From: an uncultured Porphyromonas sp.
Lineage (GTDB): Bacteria; Bacteroidota; Bacteroidia; Bacteroidales; Porphyromonadaceae
Reading direction: 5' to 3'
Assembly (NCBI RefSeq): GCF_905372525.1
Contig: NZ_CAJPPN010000035.1
Span: forward strand, 1 to 23,388
Length of the DNA: 23,388 nucleotides
Of this stretch, positions 7,276-14,600 are shown in pieces. A program made the position numbers and the translations under genes. The notes beneath the pieces were generated by a model. The model did not search any database, was not told where the DNA came from, and was given only the letters and a program-made list of their open reading frames with translations. How positions within the stretch are numbered: position 1 is the stretch's first letter; every line of letters begins with the position of its first letter.

Positions 7276-8718
7276 CTAGCGTGAGCGCAGACGCCCGACC
7301 GAGGTGATGCTCGTGGCCTCTACCTCTAGTCCACGGGTAGCCTGACCCGTAGCTAGGTCGATGACGTAGATAGCAGGCTTCTGCGACTTGCTATTTACGG
7401 GTAGGTAGGCACGTCCTCCCTCGACGTAGGGACGGCCACCGAAGTCGGAGACGTCGGTAGGTAGACCCGTGACGTTGGTCAGTCGTCCCGTAGAGACATC
7501 GAAGATCCCGAGCTGAGTGGCTAGCTGCTGATTGGTCAGCTTGTCGAAGCTCTGATCGTAGAAGTAGATGAGGAAGCGCTCGCCACCGACGGGGTAGACG
7601 AACTGGAAGCCACGGTTACCCGAGAGGTTGTCGATATTGTAGTAGTAGCTGGGGTCGAAGTCCTCTGCCCCCTTCTTGATACGTACGACACCCGCTGGGA
7701 GCTTGGTCTTCTGCCGTGGGTCAGTCATCGTCTTGGCGAAGCTGGGGGAGAAGACGTAGATATCCCCATTAGGTACCGACCAGATCATCGGGTGGTACTG
7801 GGACTTGAAGCGTCCAGCAGGGTAGCTGATCTTATTGGTCTTGATAAGCTTCTTCGTCTTGAAGTCCTTGTCAGAGAAGATAGCGACGTAGCACTCATCG
7901 GGGTACTGTGTCCACTGGAGCTCACCACGCTTGTAGGAGCTACTCTTCTGTCCTCCATCCTGGGTCTTGACGAGGTCTTCGTTACCCTTCTTGACCCACT
8001 TACCCGACTTGTAGGTATCACCATCCCATACGGCCTCTACATTGGCGCCATAGCGGCTGAGTCCCATGGGGATGACCCCAGAGTAGAGCTTGCCCTCATG
8101 CTCGAGTAGGCCACAGAGGGTGACATACTCCCCGTTGCCTAGGTAGTTCTCTGTATTGAACTGGGGCAGGTGGGTATCGTTGTTCGTCTGGGTCTCCTTG
8201 GTCGCATCGAGGTAGGAAGCGAGGATGTACCGGGGGAGGTAGCCCGTAGCGTCCGCCTGATCCTTGGGGCCATCGCCCGTAGAGGTCGTGATCAGGAAGT
8301 CTCCGAAGGTGCCGAAGGTAGTGAAGCGGTTGCCATGGAAGATCTTGCTCCGCTTAGCCAGTCCACTGGGGCCGAAGATGAAGGAGTGAGTCTCCGTCTT
8401 CCCCCCTTGGTGATAAGCGATGCTATAGAGGTAGGTATTCTCTTTGAGGTAGATGAAGTCCCCACCACCATCTACCTGTAGGCCATTGTTCTTTGCCGAG
8501 ATCGACCCCTCGCTGAGCGAGACGGGGGTGAGGAGAAGGGTCGAGGAGGCATTCCCCGAAGCCTTGACGCTCGCCGATACGACATAGGTAGCCGTCGTCC
8601 CAGGTGAGGGGTTGGGAGGCGTAGGAGGAGCGTCATTGTTGCCCTCGCAGGAGGAGAGCAGTAGGAGCGAGGCAGAGAGTGTAAGCCCTGCAGAGAGGAG
8701 TGATGAATTGTACTTCAT
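7276..8718 (-). CDS. xusB: DUF4374-type surface lipoprotein, XusB-like siderophore-binding protein
   Basis: The 480-residue product has a lipoprotein signal with lipobox LLSSC (Cys24) and a linker rich in Asn, Asp and Pro (EGNNDAPPTPPNPSPG), typical of surface-exposed Bacteroidota lipoproteins. The body consists of repeated beta-type segments with recurrent motifs such as GDFLITTSTG, YLPRYILASYLDA and VYPVGGERFLIYFYD, as in the DUF4374 family. The B. thetaiotaomicron homologue XusB is a DUF4374 lipoprotein that binds Fe-enterobactin-type siderophores and feeds the XusA receptor. Here it lies 36 bases after the receptor gene and before the PepSY gene, the same order, which supports the assignment. 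The actual ligand in this organism is unknown. Confidence 0.85.
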   Translation of the reverse strand: MKYNSSLLSAGLTLSASLLLLSSCEGNNDAPPTPPNPSPGTTATYVVSASVKASGNASSTLLLTPVSLSEGSISAKNNGLQVDGGGDFIYLKENTYLYSIAYHQGGKTETHSFIFGPSGLAKRSKIFHGNRFTTFGTFGDFLITTSTGDGPKDQADATGYLPRYILASYLDATKETQTNNDTHLPQFNTENYLGNGEYVTLCGLLEHEGKLYSGVIPMGLSRYGANVEAVWDGDTYKSGKWVKKGNEDLVKTQDGGQKSSSYKRGELQWTQYPDECYVAIFSDKDFKTKKLIKTNKISYPAGRFKSQYHPMIWSVPNGDIYVFSPSFAKTMTDPRQKTKLPAGVVRIKKGAEDFDPSYYYNIDNLSGNRGFQFVYPVGGERFLIYFYDQSFDKLTNQQLATQLGIFDVSTGRLTNVTGLPTDVSDFGGRPYVEGGRAYLPVNSKSQKPAIYVIDLATGQATRGLEVEATSITSVGRLRSR

Positions 8719-8754
8719 TGTGGATAGATACTTGAGTGAATGAATAGGGGTCGC

Positions 8755-11136
8755 CTAGTGCCCGAGGTGTATCCGGAGCTTGGCGTAGAGAGCACGCCCA
8801 GCCTTCTGCAGGCTGTAGTTGTCGTAGAGGCGTGCATCCGTGAGGTTACGGCACTCTAGGGAGAGTGCATACCTGTCATGGGCAAAGGAGAGGGTCGCCG
8901 TGAGGCTATGCGAGAGCTGGGTGGGGACGAAGAAGTTCCGAGCCCCAGCCCCTATCCCCTCGGAGTAGAAGGCGAAGCTATGCAGGTACTGCCCGTCGTA
9001 GGAGAGGCTGGCCATCGTCCCCTGCCCGAGGAGCCCCTTGCGTCGCAGGGTGAGGTCGAGGCTCCCGAAGGAATAGGGGAGGTTGGGCATACGTAGGCCA
9101 TAGCCGACATTGGCCACTTGGCCACCTGGTACGAGGGGCTGATTATCCCGCACGTCCATCAGGGTATAGCTCCCCCCGAGGCTCAGCCACTTCTGGTAGT
9201 CAAGCCGTACGGATAGGTTAGCACCCTTGGTCAGAACACGCCCATAGTTGATATAGACCGCCCCCCAGTTATTGCCACCTATCCCCTGCACATTGCGCTG
9301 GATATAGTCTCGGGTATCGCGCCAGATGAGTCCGCCCTCTACGAGGAGCATCGTGTGGTGGGAGAGTCGTCGGCTCCAGTTCACATTGAGGTTGAGGTTG
9401 TGGCTATTCTCTGGCTTTAGGCCGATCGTCCCCGACTCTAGGTCGGTGTCGCCGAAGATCTCATCACTCGTAGGCAGGCGGTAGGCCTTCTCGTAGGAGA
9501 GCTTGATCTGGAGCTCCCGTAGGGGGTGGGAGGAGAGGGCTACCCCATAGCCTAGGGAGTGACTACTACGGGAGATCTCCACGTAGCTCCCCTGGAGCCC
9601 TGTCTGGGCGATGGAGCTGGTGATGTGGTGGGCATAGGACTTGGCGAAGAGCGTAGCATCCCAGACCTCATCCGGACGATACTGTAGGGAGAGCCCGGTG
9701 ATATTCTTCATCTCTCGATCGGGGAAGGGGGAGGTCGTCCGGTGTCGTGTCGAGAGGTCGGTCATGCTCCGATCAAAGGTGGAGAGGTTGTGGTGTAGCA
9801 GTAGCGTATAGGCCGAGCTCGGACGGTACTTCAGGCTCAGGCCTGCCGTCCAGACACCCTGCTCGGAGCGGAAGCGTCCGTAGCTCTGCTCCCCAGGGCT
9901 ATTGCGCAGGCTACGCTCACCACGCCAGTTGTAGCGGTACTCACTCGTATCCACCAGCGTGGAGGCACTGCGGGTATAGCTAGCAGTGGCACGGACGTCC
10001 ATACGCCCCTCGAGCATCCCCGTCTTGGCATACTCGAGGGTAGGGGTCAGGCTGTAGCCGTGGCGGTGACGCTCCCCGAAGACGATCTCCTGTCGCACCC
10101 CGGTCTGGATCTCCTTGTAGACATGGGCATAGCGTAGGTGTAGGAGTAGGCGGTCTGCCCAGGACTGACGTACGAGCCCCACCTTGCCCGTGAGGGCCTC
10201 GTTGTGGTAGGTGTCGTGGAAGCGACGTACGTGCTCGGGGCGGCTGGTATCGATGAAGCCCTGGACGAGGTCCTCGACAGGGGTATCGACCCAATAGTTG
10301 TTCTTGGAGTAGTTCTGGTAGGCACTGAGCTCATAGGTCAGACCACTACGCTCGGTACGTCCGACGGAGAGCGTAGAGCGGTGGGTCTGGTAGGAGCCGA
10401 AGGAGTAGGAGGCATCCACATACCAGGGACGGTGCTTGCGCGAGGTGACGATATTGATCACTCCGCCGATAGCATCAGCGCCGAAGTCCACGGGGACGAC
10501 CCCTCGGTAGACCTCGATCCGCTCGGCATAGCTCACGGGGATATTATTGAGGCCAAAGGCTCGGCCTGCTCCCTCCTGAGGGACTCCATCGACAAAGACC
10601 TTGACGTGCCGTCCGCTGAAGCCATCCAGCGAGACGTTCATATCAGAGCCCACACCGCCCGTCTCCCGCACCTTCACCCCGGGAGCTCGGCTGAGAGCCT
10701 CGCCGAGGGTCTTGTTGGAGGAGAGGAGCTCACGGCTATCTATAGAGACCGCATTGTAGGCTGTCCCCCTGAGGCGGGCGACACCCCGAGCGACGACCTC
10801 CACACTCCCCAGGAGTCGGGCATCTGGCTGTAGGGTGATATTGAGCTCCCGAGGGGTATCGCCGAGCTCTACCTCTAGGTACTGCTTCTTGTATCCTACC
10901 GAGGAGATGATGAGGGTATAGCGTCCCTGGGGGAGGTTTAGCTCATAGGCTCCAGTAGCGTCGGCGACACAGCCCGTTCGTCCCCCCTTGACCGCAATGC
11001 TCGCGAAGCTCACCGCCTCCTGATCAGGTGCACTCACTCGCCCCCGAAGCGATGGGAGGTCGCCAGCGACTAATACGCCCATGGGGCTGGTCACAGAGAG
11101 GAGCACCAGCCCTAGAAAAAGTAATATTCTTCTCAA
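8755..11136 (-). CDS. xusA: TonB-dependent outer-membrane receptor, XusA-like
   Basis: The 793-residue product imports a ligand, most likely a ferric siderophore, across the outer membrane using TonB energy. Order of parts: signal peptide (MRRILLFLGLVLLS), a carboxypeptidase-D-regulatory-like domain (about 28-110, with ADATGAYELNLPQGRYTLIISSVGYK), the plug domain (about 115-230, with LGEALSRAPGVKVRETGGVG, GRHVKVFVDGVP and GGVINIVTS) and a beta-barrel to the C-terminus. The start is a TTG at 11136: no ATG or GTG lies just upstream in frame, and the next ATG (Met19) falls inside the signal peptide. First gene of the operon; xusB follows after 36 bases. A well-formed promoter with leader repeats lies 62-92 bases upstream, where iron control would be expected, though no Fur site was confirmed. 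Confidence 0.92.
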   Translation of the reverse strand: MRRILLFLGLVLLSVTSPMGVLVAGDLPSLRGRVSAPDQEAVSFASIAVKGGRTGCVADATGAYELNLPQGRYTLIISSVGYKKQYLEVELGDTPRELNITLQPDARLLGSVEVVARGVARLRGTAYNAVSIDSRELLSSNKTLGEALSRAPGVKVRETGGVGSDMNVSLDGFSGRHVKVFVDGVPQEGAGRAFGLNNIPVSYAERIEVYRGVVPVDFGADAIGGVINIVTSRKHRPWYVDASYSFGSYQTHRSTLSVGRTERSGLTYELSAYQNYSKNNYWVDTPVEDLVQGFIDTSRPEHVRRFHDTYHNEALTGKVGLVRQSWADRLLLHLRYAHVYKEIQTGVRQEIVFGERHRHGYSLTPTLEYAKTGMLEGRMDVRATASYTRSASTLVDTSEYRYNWRGERSLRNSPGEQSYGRFRSEQGVWTAGLSLKYRPSSAYTLLLHHNLSTFDRSMTDLSTRHRTTSPFPDREMKNITGLSLQYRPDEVWDATLFAKSYAHHITSSIAQTGLQGSYVEISRSSHSLGYGVALSSHPLRELQIKLSYEKAYRLPTSDEIFGDTDLESGTIGLKPENSHNLNLNVNWSRRLSHHTMLLVEGGLIWRDTRDYIQRNVQGIGGNNWGAVYINYGRVLTKGANLSVRLDYQKWLSLGGSYTLMDVRDNQPLVPGGQVANVGYGLRMPNLPYSFGSLDLTLRRKGLLGQGTMASLSYDGQYLHSFAFYSEGIGAGARNFFVPTQLSHSLTATLSFAHDRYALSLECRNLTDARLYDNYSLQKAGRALYAKLRIHLGH

Positions 11137-11158
11137 GAGATTTGTAACGTTAAGAAAA

Positions 11159-11193
11159 CCTATTTGATTTGCGAAGAAATCCTATTCGATTTG
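11159..11193 (-). repeat. Pair of 13-bp direct repeats in the xusA-like leader
   Basis: CCTATTTGATTTG (11159-11171) and CCTATTCGATTTG (11181-11193) differ at one base and start 22 bp apart. They lie just downstream of the -7 box at 11198-11205 in the transcribed leader. An overlapping inverted repeat GATTT-6-AAATC occupies 11166-11181. A regulator binding here could block the operon; that role is inference. Confidence 0.6.
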
Positions 11194-11197
11194 TCGG

Positions 11198-11228
11198 CAA
11201 AGATATGTAGAGTACGGAGCCTACACAA
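11198..11228 (-). promoter_or_regulatory. Promoter of the xus-like operon
   Basis: On the minus strand TTG (11226-11228) is separated by 20 bases from TATCTTTG (11198-11205), a full match to the Bacteroidota consensus and the same layout as the ahpC promoter. The leader to the TTG start codon would be about 55 bases. Confidence 0.82.
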
Positions 11229-11440
11229 TAGCCCCTTTTAGGTATATCCATATATCCTGCTGGGGGCATATCCCTATTTTCTGTTAGGCACACCCGATCG
11301 GCCAAGCTATTGGGAGGGCCGATGAGACGGAGCTGAGCGGAGTGAGTCAAGGGTCAGTATCAGAGGGCTTCACCCGCCACCTAGAGCGGAGAGTGAAGGG
11401 AAAGTAAGGAGGGTAATAGGCAGGTATCGGAGTGTAACTA

Positions 11441-11470
11441 TTGTAAAGTCCAAAAAATGCATTACCTTTG
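11441..11470 (+). promoter_or_regulatory. Promoter of tRNA-Leu
   Basis: TTG at 11441-11443 and TACCTTTG at 11463-11470 are separated by 19 bases, 40 bases before the mature tRNA 5' end. Confidence 0.8.
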
Positions 11471-11510
11471 TGGCGTGAAATCCATCTCACGAAGGAGTTC
11501 ACAGCGGTAT

Positions 11511-11592
11511 GCGGCTGTGGTGTAATTGGTAGCCACGTCAGACTTAGGATCTGATGCCGCGAGGCGTGGGGGTTCGAGTCCCTTCAGCCGCA
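11511..11592 (+). tRNA. tRNA-Leu, anticodon UAG
   Basis: The acceptor strand GCGGCTG (11511-11517) pairs with CAGCCGC (11585-11591), followed by the discriminator A. The anticodon stem TCAGA/TCTGA holds the loop CTTAGGA, so the anticodon is TAG and reads CUA/CUN leucine codons. The long variable arm (around GCCGCGAGGC) is the class II feature expected of tRNA-Leu. The T arm has a GGGGG/CCCTT stem around loop TTCGAGT. The CCA end is not encoded and must be added after transcription. Confidence 0.96.
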
Positions 11593-11597
11593 CAGAG

Positions 11598-11634
11598 CTA
11601 AGGCTATCCCATTGCGGGGTAGCCTTAGTTGCTT
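11598..11634 (+). terminator. Terminator after tRNA-Leu
   Basis: CTAAGGCTATCCC (11598-11610) pairs with GGGTAGCCTTAG (11617-11628) with one bulged T, followed by TTGCTT. It begins 6 bases after the tRNA. Confidence 0.75.
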
Positions 11635-11787
11635 CTATCCCGCAGGTAGACTCCTCCCCCAAGCCCTATCCACCCCTAGCCTACTCCCCCTCCCCCCTTA
11701 GCCTAAAAGTTCCACCTTATCCTACCCTAAGTGCCGATCTGGCGCGTATTCTCCTTGGGTATGTCCTCTCGGCTCTTTGGGGTGTAC

Positions 11788-12073
11788 TATTTCCTATCCG
11801 AGGGGGAAGCCTATCTGTAGTCCCCCTTGGTGCACATCTACATTAGTCCCAAGAGACGTCCCAACAAGCCCTCTACGGAGATGATACTTAGAGCGTAGTA
11901 GTGTACACGCGTGTATACAGTTGTGTACACATGAGTACACTAGTGTGTACACACGTGTACACCTTTGCCCCCTAGGTAGTAGGTAAGGTGTGGCTTGGGA
12001 TACACTCTGAGGACGGAGTACCCTAGCTAAGTTCGTGCCCCCCGATGGCCTTGTCCCCAACCTCTAATGATGG
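11788..12073 (+). repeat. Interspersed element, copy A, with 22-bp-period palindrome array
   Basis: It matches copy B (17499-17780) over its length: a left block (TATTTCCTATCC, then AGGG), the 12-mer GATACTTAGAGC at 11883-11894, then six 8-bp near-palindromes (GTGTACAC, GTGTATAC, GTGTACAC, GAGTACAC, GTGTACAC, GTGTACAC) starting at 11901, 11911, 11923, 11933, 11945 and 11955, and the 15-mer CCTAGGTAGTAGGTA at 11971-11985. Weaker similarity continues to about 12073. The 12-mer-to-array (6 bp) and array-to-15-mer (8 bp) distances equal those in copy B. Outer limits are by eye. Confidence 0.8.
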
Positions 12074-12083
12074 TATACTTTTG
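12051..12083 (+). promoter_or_regulatory. Possible plus-strand promoter facing the rarA 3' hairpin
   Basis: TTG at 12051-12053 and TACTTTTG at 12076-12083 (match to TAnnTTTG) are 22 bases apart, slightly wider than the other promoters here. A transcript would start close to the hairpin at 12090. No plus-strand gene follows, so this may be chance. Confidence 0.3.
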
Positions 12084-12089
12084 CCCCAA

Positions 12090-12141
12090 ATCGAAGCCCC
12101 CCGTCCGAGATAGCTGGCTATCTCGGACGGGGGGCTTCGAT
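12090..12141 (-). terminator. Long hairpin at the end of the mtaB-rarA cluster
   Basis: A perfect 24-bp stem (12090-12113 with 12118-12141, including the GCCCCCCGTCCGAG core) closes a 4-base loop CTGG. It lies 57 bases past the rarA stop on the minus strand. The T-run after it is poor (TTT then GGGG), but its strength and position fit transcription termination. Confidence 0.75.
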
Positions 12142-12198
12142 CTCTCTGTGGTGAGAGCGGTTGAGGGGAGGATGGGGAGGGAAGGTAGTAGGCCGAGG

Positions 12199-13491
12199 CT
12201 AGGATTCCCTATCCTCCCCCCAGCGGTGACGCTGCCGCTCCATCATCTGTCGCTCGGCAGGGTTCGCCTCGTCACTCTGCCAGAACCGCTCACGTACGAG
12301 GGCATCGGGCAGGTACTGCTGGTGGACAAAGTGCTCTGGATAGTCGTGAGCATAGCGATAGCCGACTCCATAGCCGAGGTCCTTCATTAGGGAGGTGGGA
12401 GCATTGCGCAGGTGAAGGGGTACAGGGAGGTTGCCCGTGGCACGTACACGAGCAAGTGCTGCGTCGATGGCTCGGTAGGCGGAGTTGCTCTTCTCACTAC
12501 ACGCTAGGTAGATGACCGTCTCCGCTAGTGGGATACGTCCCTCGGGCCAACCGATACGCTCCAGCGTCTCGGCACAAGCGGTAGCGAGCAGTAGTGCGTT
12601 GGGATTAGCCAGACCAATGTCTTCGGAGGCCGAGATCATGAGCCTTCGGGCAATGAACGAAGGATCTTCACCTCCCTCGATCAGCCTAGCGAGCCAATAG
12701 ATGGCTGCATCGGGATCACTGCCCCTTATGCTCTTGATCAGGGCAGAGGCGATGTCGTAATGCAGTTCCCCCCCCTTGTCGAAGGCGATGGGATTGGCCT
12801 GCACCCCTTGCCCGACCAGTTCGTCCGTAATGACGAGTGGGTCAGCTGTTGTGGAGAGGGTGACCAGCTCTAGTATATTCAGCGCTCTACGGGCATCACC
12901 ACCTGCGTAGCGTAGCAGAGCGTTACTCTCGCCGATAGTGATTCGCCTACGGCTCAGGAGTTCATCCGTCGTGAGGGCATGCTGGAGGAGCGCAAGGAGC
13001 TCCTCATCCGTGAGGGGATTGAGGGTATAGACTTGGCAGCGGGAGAGCAGGGGGCGGATGACCTCGAAGCTCGGGTTCTCTGTCGTAGCTCCTATGAGGG
13101 TGACGATGCCCTGCTCTACGGCGGCGAGCAGTGAGTCCTGCTGGCTCTTGCTGAAGCGATGGATCTCGTCGATGAAGAGGATCGGACGTACCCCCGAGCC
13201 AAAGATGCCACCTTGCTCCGAGGTAATGCGCTCCAGCACTTCGCGCACATCCTTGACCCCCGAGTGTACGGCACTGAGCTGGTAGAAGCTCGTGGAGAGG
13301 CTATGGGCGATGATCTCGGAGAGCGTGGTCTTGCCTACACCAGGAGGGCCCCAGAGGATGAGTGAGGGCAGACGTTGCTGCTCGATCATCCGCCGTAGGA
13401 CTCCATTTGCTCCCACGAGATGGGACTGTCCGTAGTAGTGCTCCAGCGTCTCTGGGCGCATGCGCTCGGCTAGAGGCTTCTGTATCGTCAT
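12199..13491 (-). CDS. rarA: Replication-associated recombination protein RarA (MgsA), AAA+ ATPase
   Basis: Cytoplasmic AAA+ ATPase of the clamp-loader clade that acts at stalled replication forks with single-strand-binding protein. The 430 residues match the family length. It has Walker A GPPGVGKTT at 48-56, Walker B ILFIDE at 104-109 followed by IHRFSKSQQD, sensor 1 ATTENPSF (from 135) and the arginine finger LLSRC (Arg151). The C-terminal half carries the family's tetramerisation region, including RALNILE, MISASEDIGLANP and LRNAPTSLMKDLGYG. All catalytic motifs are intact. It is the last gene of a minus-strand cluster, 11 bases after the glycosyltransferase stop-to-start gap, and is followed by a long hairpin. 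Confidence 0.96.
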   Translation of the reverse strand: MTIQKPLAERMRPETLEHYYGQSHLVGANGVLRRMIEQQRLPSLILWGPPGVGKTTLSEIIAHSLSTSFYQLSAVHSGVKDVREVLERITSEQGGIFGSGVRPILFIDEIHRFSKSQQDSLLAAVEQGIVTLIGATTENPSFEVIRPLLSRCQVYTLNPLTDEELLALLQHALTTDELLSRRRITIGESNALLRYAGGDARRALNILELVTLSTTADPLVITDELVGQGVQANPIAFDKGGELHYDIASALIKSIRGSDPDAAIYWLARLIEGGEDPSFIARRLMISASEDIGLANPNALLLATACAETLERIGWPEGRIPLAETVIYLACSEKSNSAYRAIDAALARVRATGNLPVPLHLRNAPTSLMKDLGYGVGYRYAHDYPEHFVHQQYLPDALVRERFWQSDEANPAERQMMERQRHRWGEDRES

Positions 13492-13502
13492 AGAGGGATA
13501 GG

Positions 13503-14537
13503 TCAGGGAAGCTGGCTATAGGTGTGCTGACGGAGGATATAGTAGTGCCAGAGTAGACTATAGGGCTTGAGGATAGCTGGGCTGGGTGGTGTGGTGGTAC
13601 GGCGAAGGTTCTCCCTACGCACAGCCTCGTACCGCCCCCGGGTAACGAGGAAGCCCCGCCAGGCTCGTAGCACTGCTAGGGCATGCTGTGGGCGGAGGCT
13701 CAGGAGGTAGACTAGTGAGGCTAGGGTGTCTAGGAAGACCCGCCAGAGGAGGACATGATAGAGCCTCGGGGCTGGGAGGTTCTTGTAGAGCATGAGGAGG
13801 TTGTTGCGGAAGTTCAAAAAGACCTTCCGTGGACTCTCGGCCGAGAGTGTCCCCCCCCCGACATGGTAGACGATGGAGCTCGGGGCATGGAGGATACGAT
13901 AGCCTCGGGCATTCAGACGCCACGAGAGGTCAATCTCCTCTTGGTGGGCAAAGAAGCCCCCATCGAGCCCACCGACCTCCAGGTAAGCACTACGTCGTAC
14001 GATGAGACATGCCCCCGAGGCCCAGAAGATCTCCGCCACAGTAGCATACTGTCCCTCGTCATACTCGAGGGTATCGAAGATACGCCCCCGACAGAAGGGA
14101 TAGCCCAAGGCATCTATATATCCCCCCGCTGCACCTGCATACTCGTAGCGGCTAGGCTCATGATAGGCTCGTATCGTGGGCTGTATGGCCACGACATCAC
14201 TGTGCTCTCCGAGCAGACGCAGGGGCTCATCTAGCCATCCAGCCGAGAGGCTAGCATCGCTATTGAGGAGGACGACGATGGGATAGTCAAGGGCTTGTAT
14301 GGCACGATTGTATCCCTCTGCATAGCCATAGTTCTCTTCGAAGCAGAGGGTAGCGACCTCGGGATAGTGTGACTGAAGAAAGGCTACAGAGTCATCTGTC
14401 GATCCGTTGTCCACGATGATGAGCTCTGCTCGCTCAGGGGTATGCTCGATCCACGAGGGGAGGAACTGCTCTAGTAGCGCTCGTCCATTCCAGTTGAGGA
14501 CGATGACGGCGATCTCTTTTCCTTGGGTGGGGTGCAT
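13503..14537 (-). CDS. Family 2 glycosyltransferase (rhamnosyltransferase-like)
   Basis: The 344-residue product begins with a GT-A nucleotide-sugar-binding fold: IAVIVLNWNG at 9-18, VDNGSTDD at 42-49, the ENYGYAEGYNRAI segment near 68-80 and the metal-binding-type NSDA at 92-95. The acceptor/catalytic region HQEEIDLSWRLNARGYRI follows. The C-terminal third has a hydrophobic segment (FLDTLASLVYLLSL) that may touch the membrane. This layout is typical of WbbL-like transferases that add sugars to cell-surface glycans, but donor and acceptor cannot be told from sequence. It lies between the acyltransferase gene (63 bases upstream) and rarA (11 bases downstream), so it is probably cotranscribed with both; the lipid A-type neighbour makes an envelope role plausible. 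Confidence 0.9.
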   Translation of the reverse strand: MHPTQGKEIAVIVLNWNGRALLEQFLPSWIEHTPERAELIIVDNGSTDDSVAFLQSHYPEVATLCFEENYGYAEGYNRAIQALDYPIVVLLNSDASLSAGWLDEPLRLLGEHSDVVAIQPTIRAYHEPSRYEYAGAAGGYIDALGYPFCRGRIFDTLEYDEGQYATVAEIFWASGACLIVRRSAYLEVGGLDGGFFAHQEEIDLSWRLNARGYRILHAPSSIVYHVGGGTLSAESPRKVFLNFRNNLLMLYKNLPAPRLYHVLLWRVFLDTLASLVYLLSLRPQHALAVLRAWRGFLVTRGRYEAVRRENLRRTTTPPSPAILKPYSLLWHYYILRQHTYSQLP

Positions 14538-14600
14538 AGGGTGTAGTAGGGAGTCTGATGTGGTAGGTATGGTGGAGCGGGAGCGTAGACGCTATACGGA

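Larger units (their letters stand above)
11137..11510. other. Intergenic region between divergent xusA-like gene and tRNA-Leu
   Basis: This 374-bp stretch holds the minus-strand xus promoter and leader repeats (11159-11228) and the plus-strand tRNA promoter (11441-11470). Between them I see only weak inverted repeats: ATCGGCC/GGCCGAT at 11297-11323 and CTTCAC/GTGAAG at 11368-11398. I see no gene. Confidence 0.6.
11635..12198. other. Intergenic region between tRNA-Leu and rarA
   Basis: About 560 bp without a convincing gene. It contains copy A of the interspersed element (about 11788-12073) and a long perfect hairpin (12090-12141). The segment 11635-11787 is C-rich and I see nothing specific in it. 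Short open frames crossing the element are not credible as genes because its 22-bp repeat does not keep a reading frame. Confidence 0.6.

Noticed and set aside
10204..10833. 209-codon plus-strand open frame
   Set aside because: It lies fully antisense to the TonB receptor plug region and has no recognisable motif; such shadows are common in GC-rich genes.
11901..11962. CRISPR-like array
   Set aside because: The units are 8-bp palindromes with 2- and 4-bp gaps, not 20-40-bp repeats with unique spacers, and no cas genes are present.
11794..12060. Minus-strand frame across element A, resembling one across element B (17503-17754)
   Set aside because: The similarity comes from shared DNA of the element. 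The 22-bp repeat shifts frame in each unit, so the translation is not a repeat protein.
12067..12390. Plus-strand 107-codon frame over the rarA 3' end
   Set aside because: It crosses the perfect hairpin and the antisense of conserved rarA C-terminal codons, with no protein-like motif.
13858..14113. Short frames inside the glycosyltransferase gene
   Set aside because: They are in other frames of a well-supported GT2 gene and show no independent start or family features.
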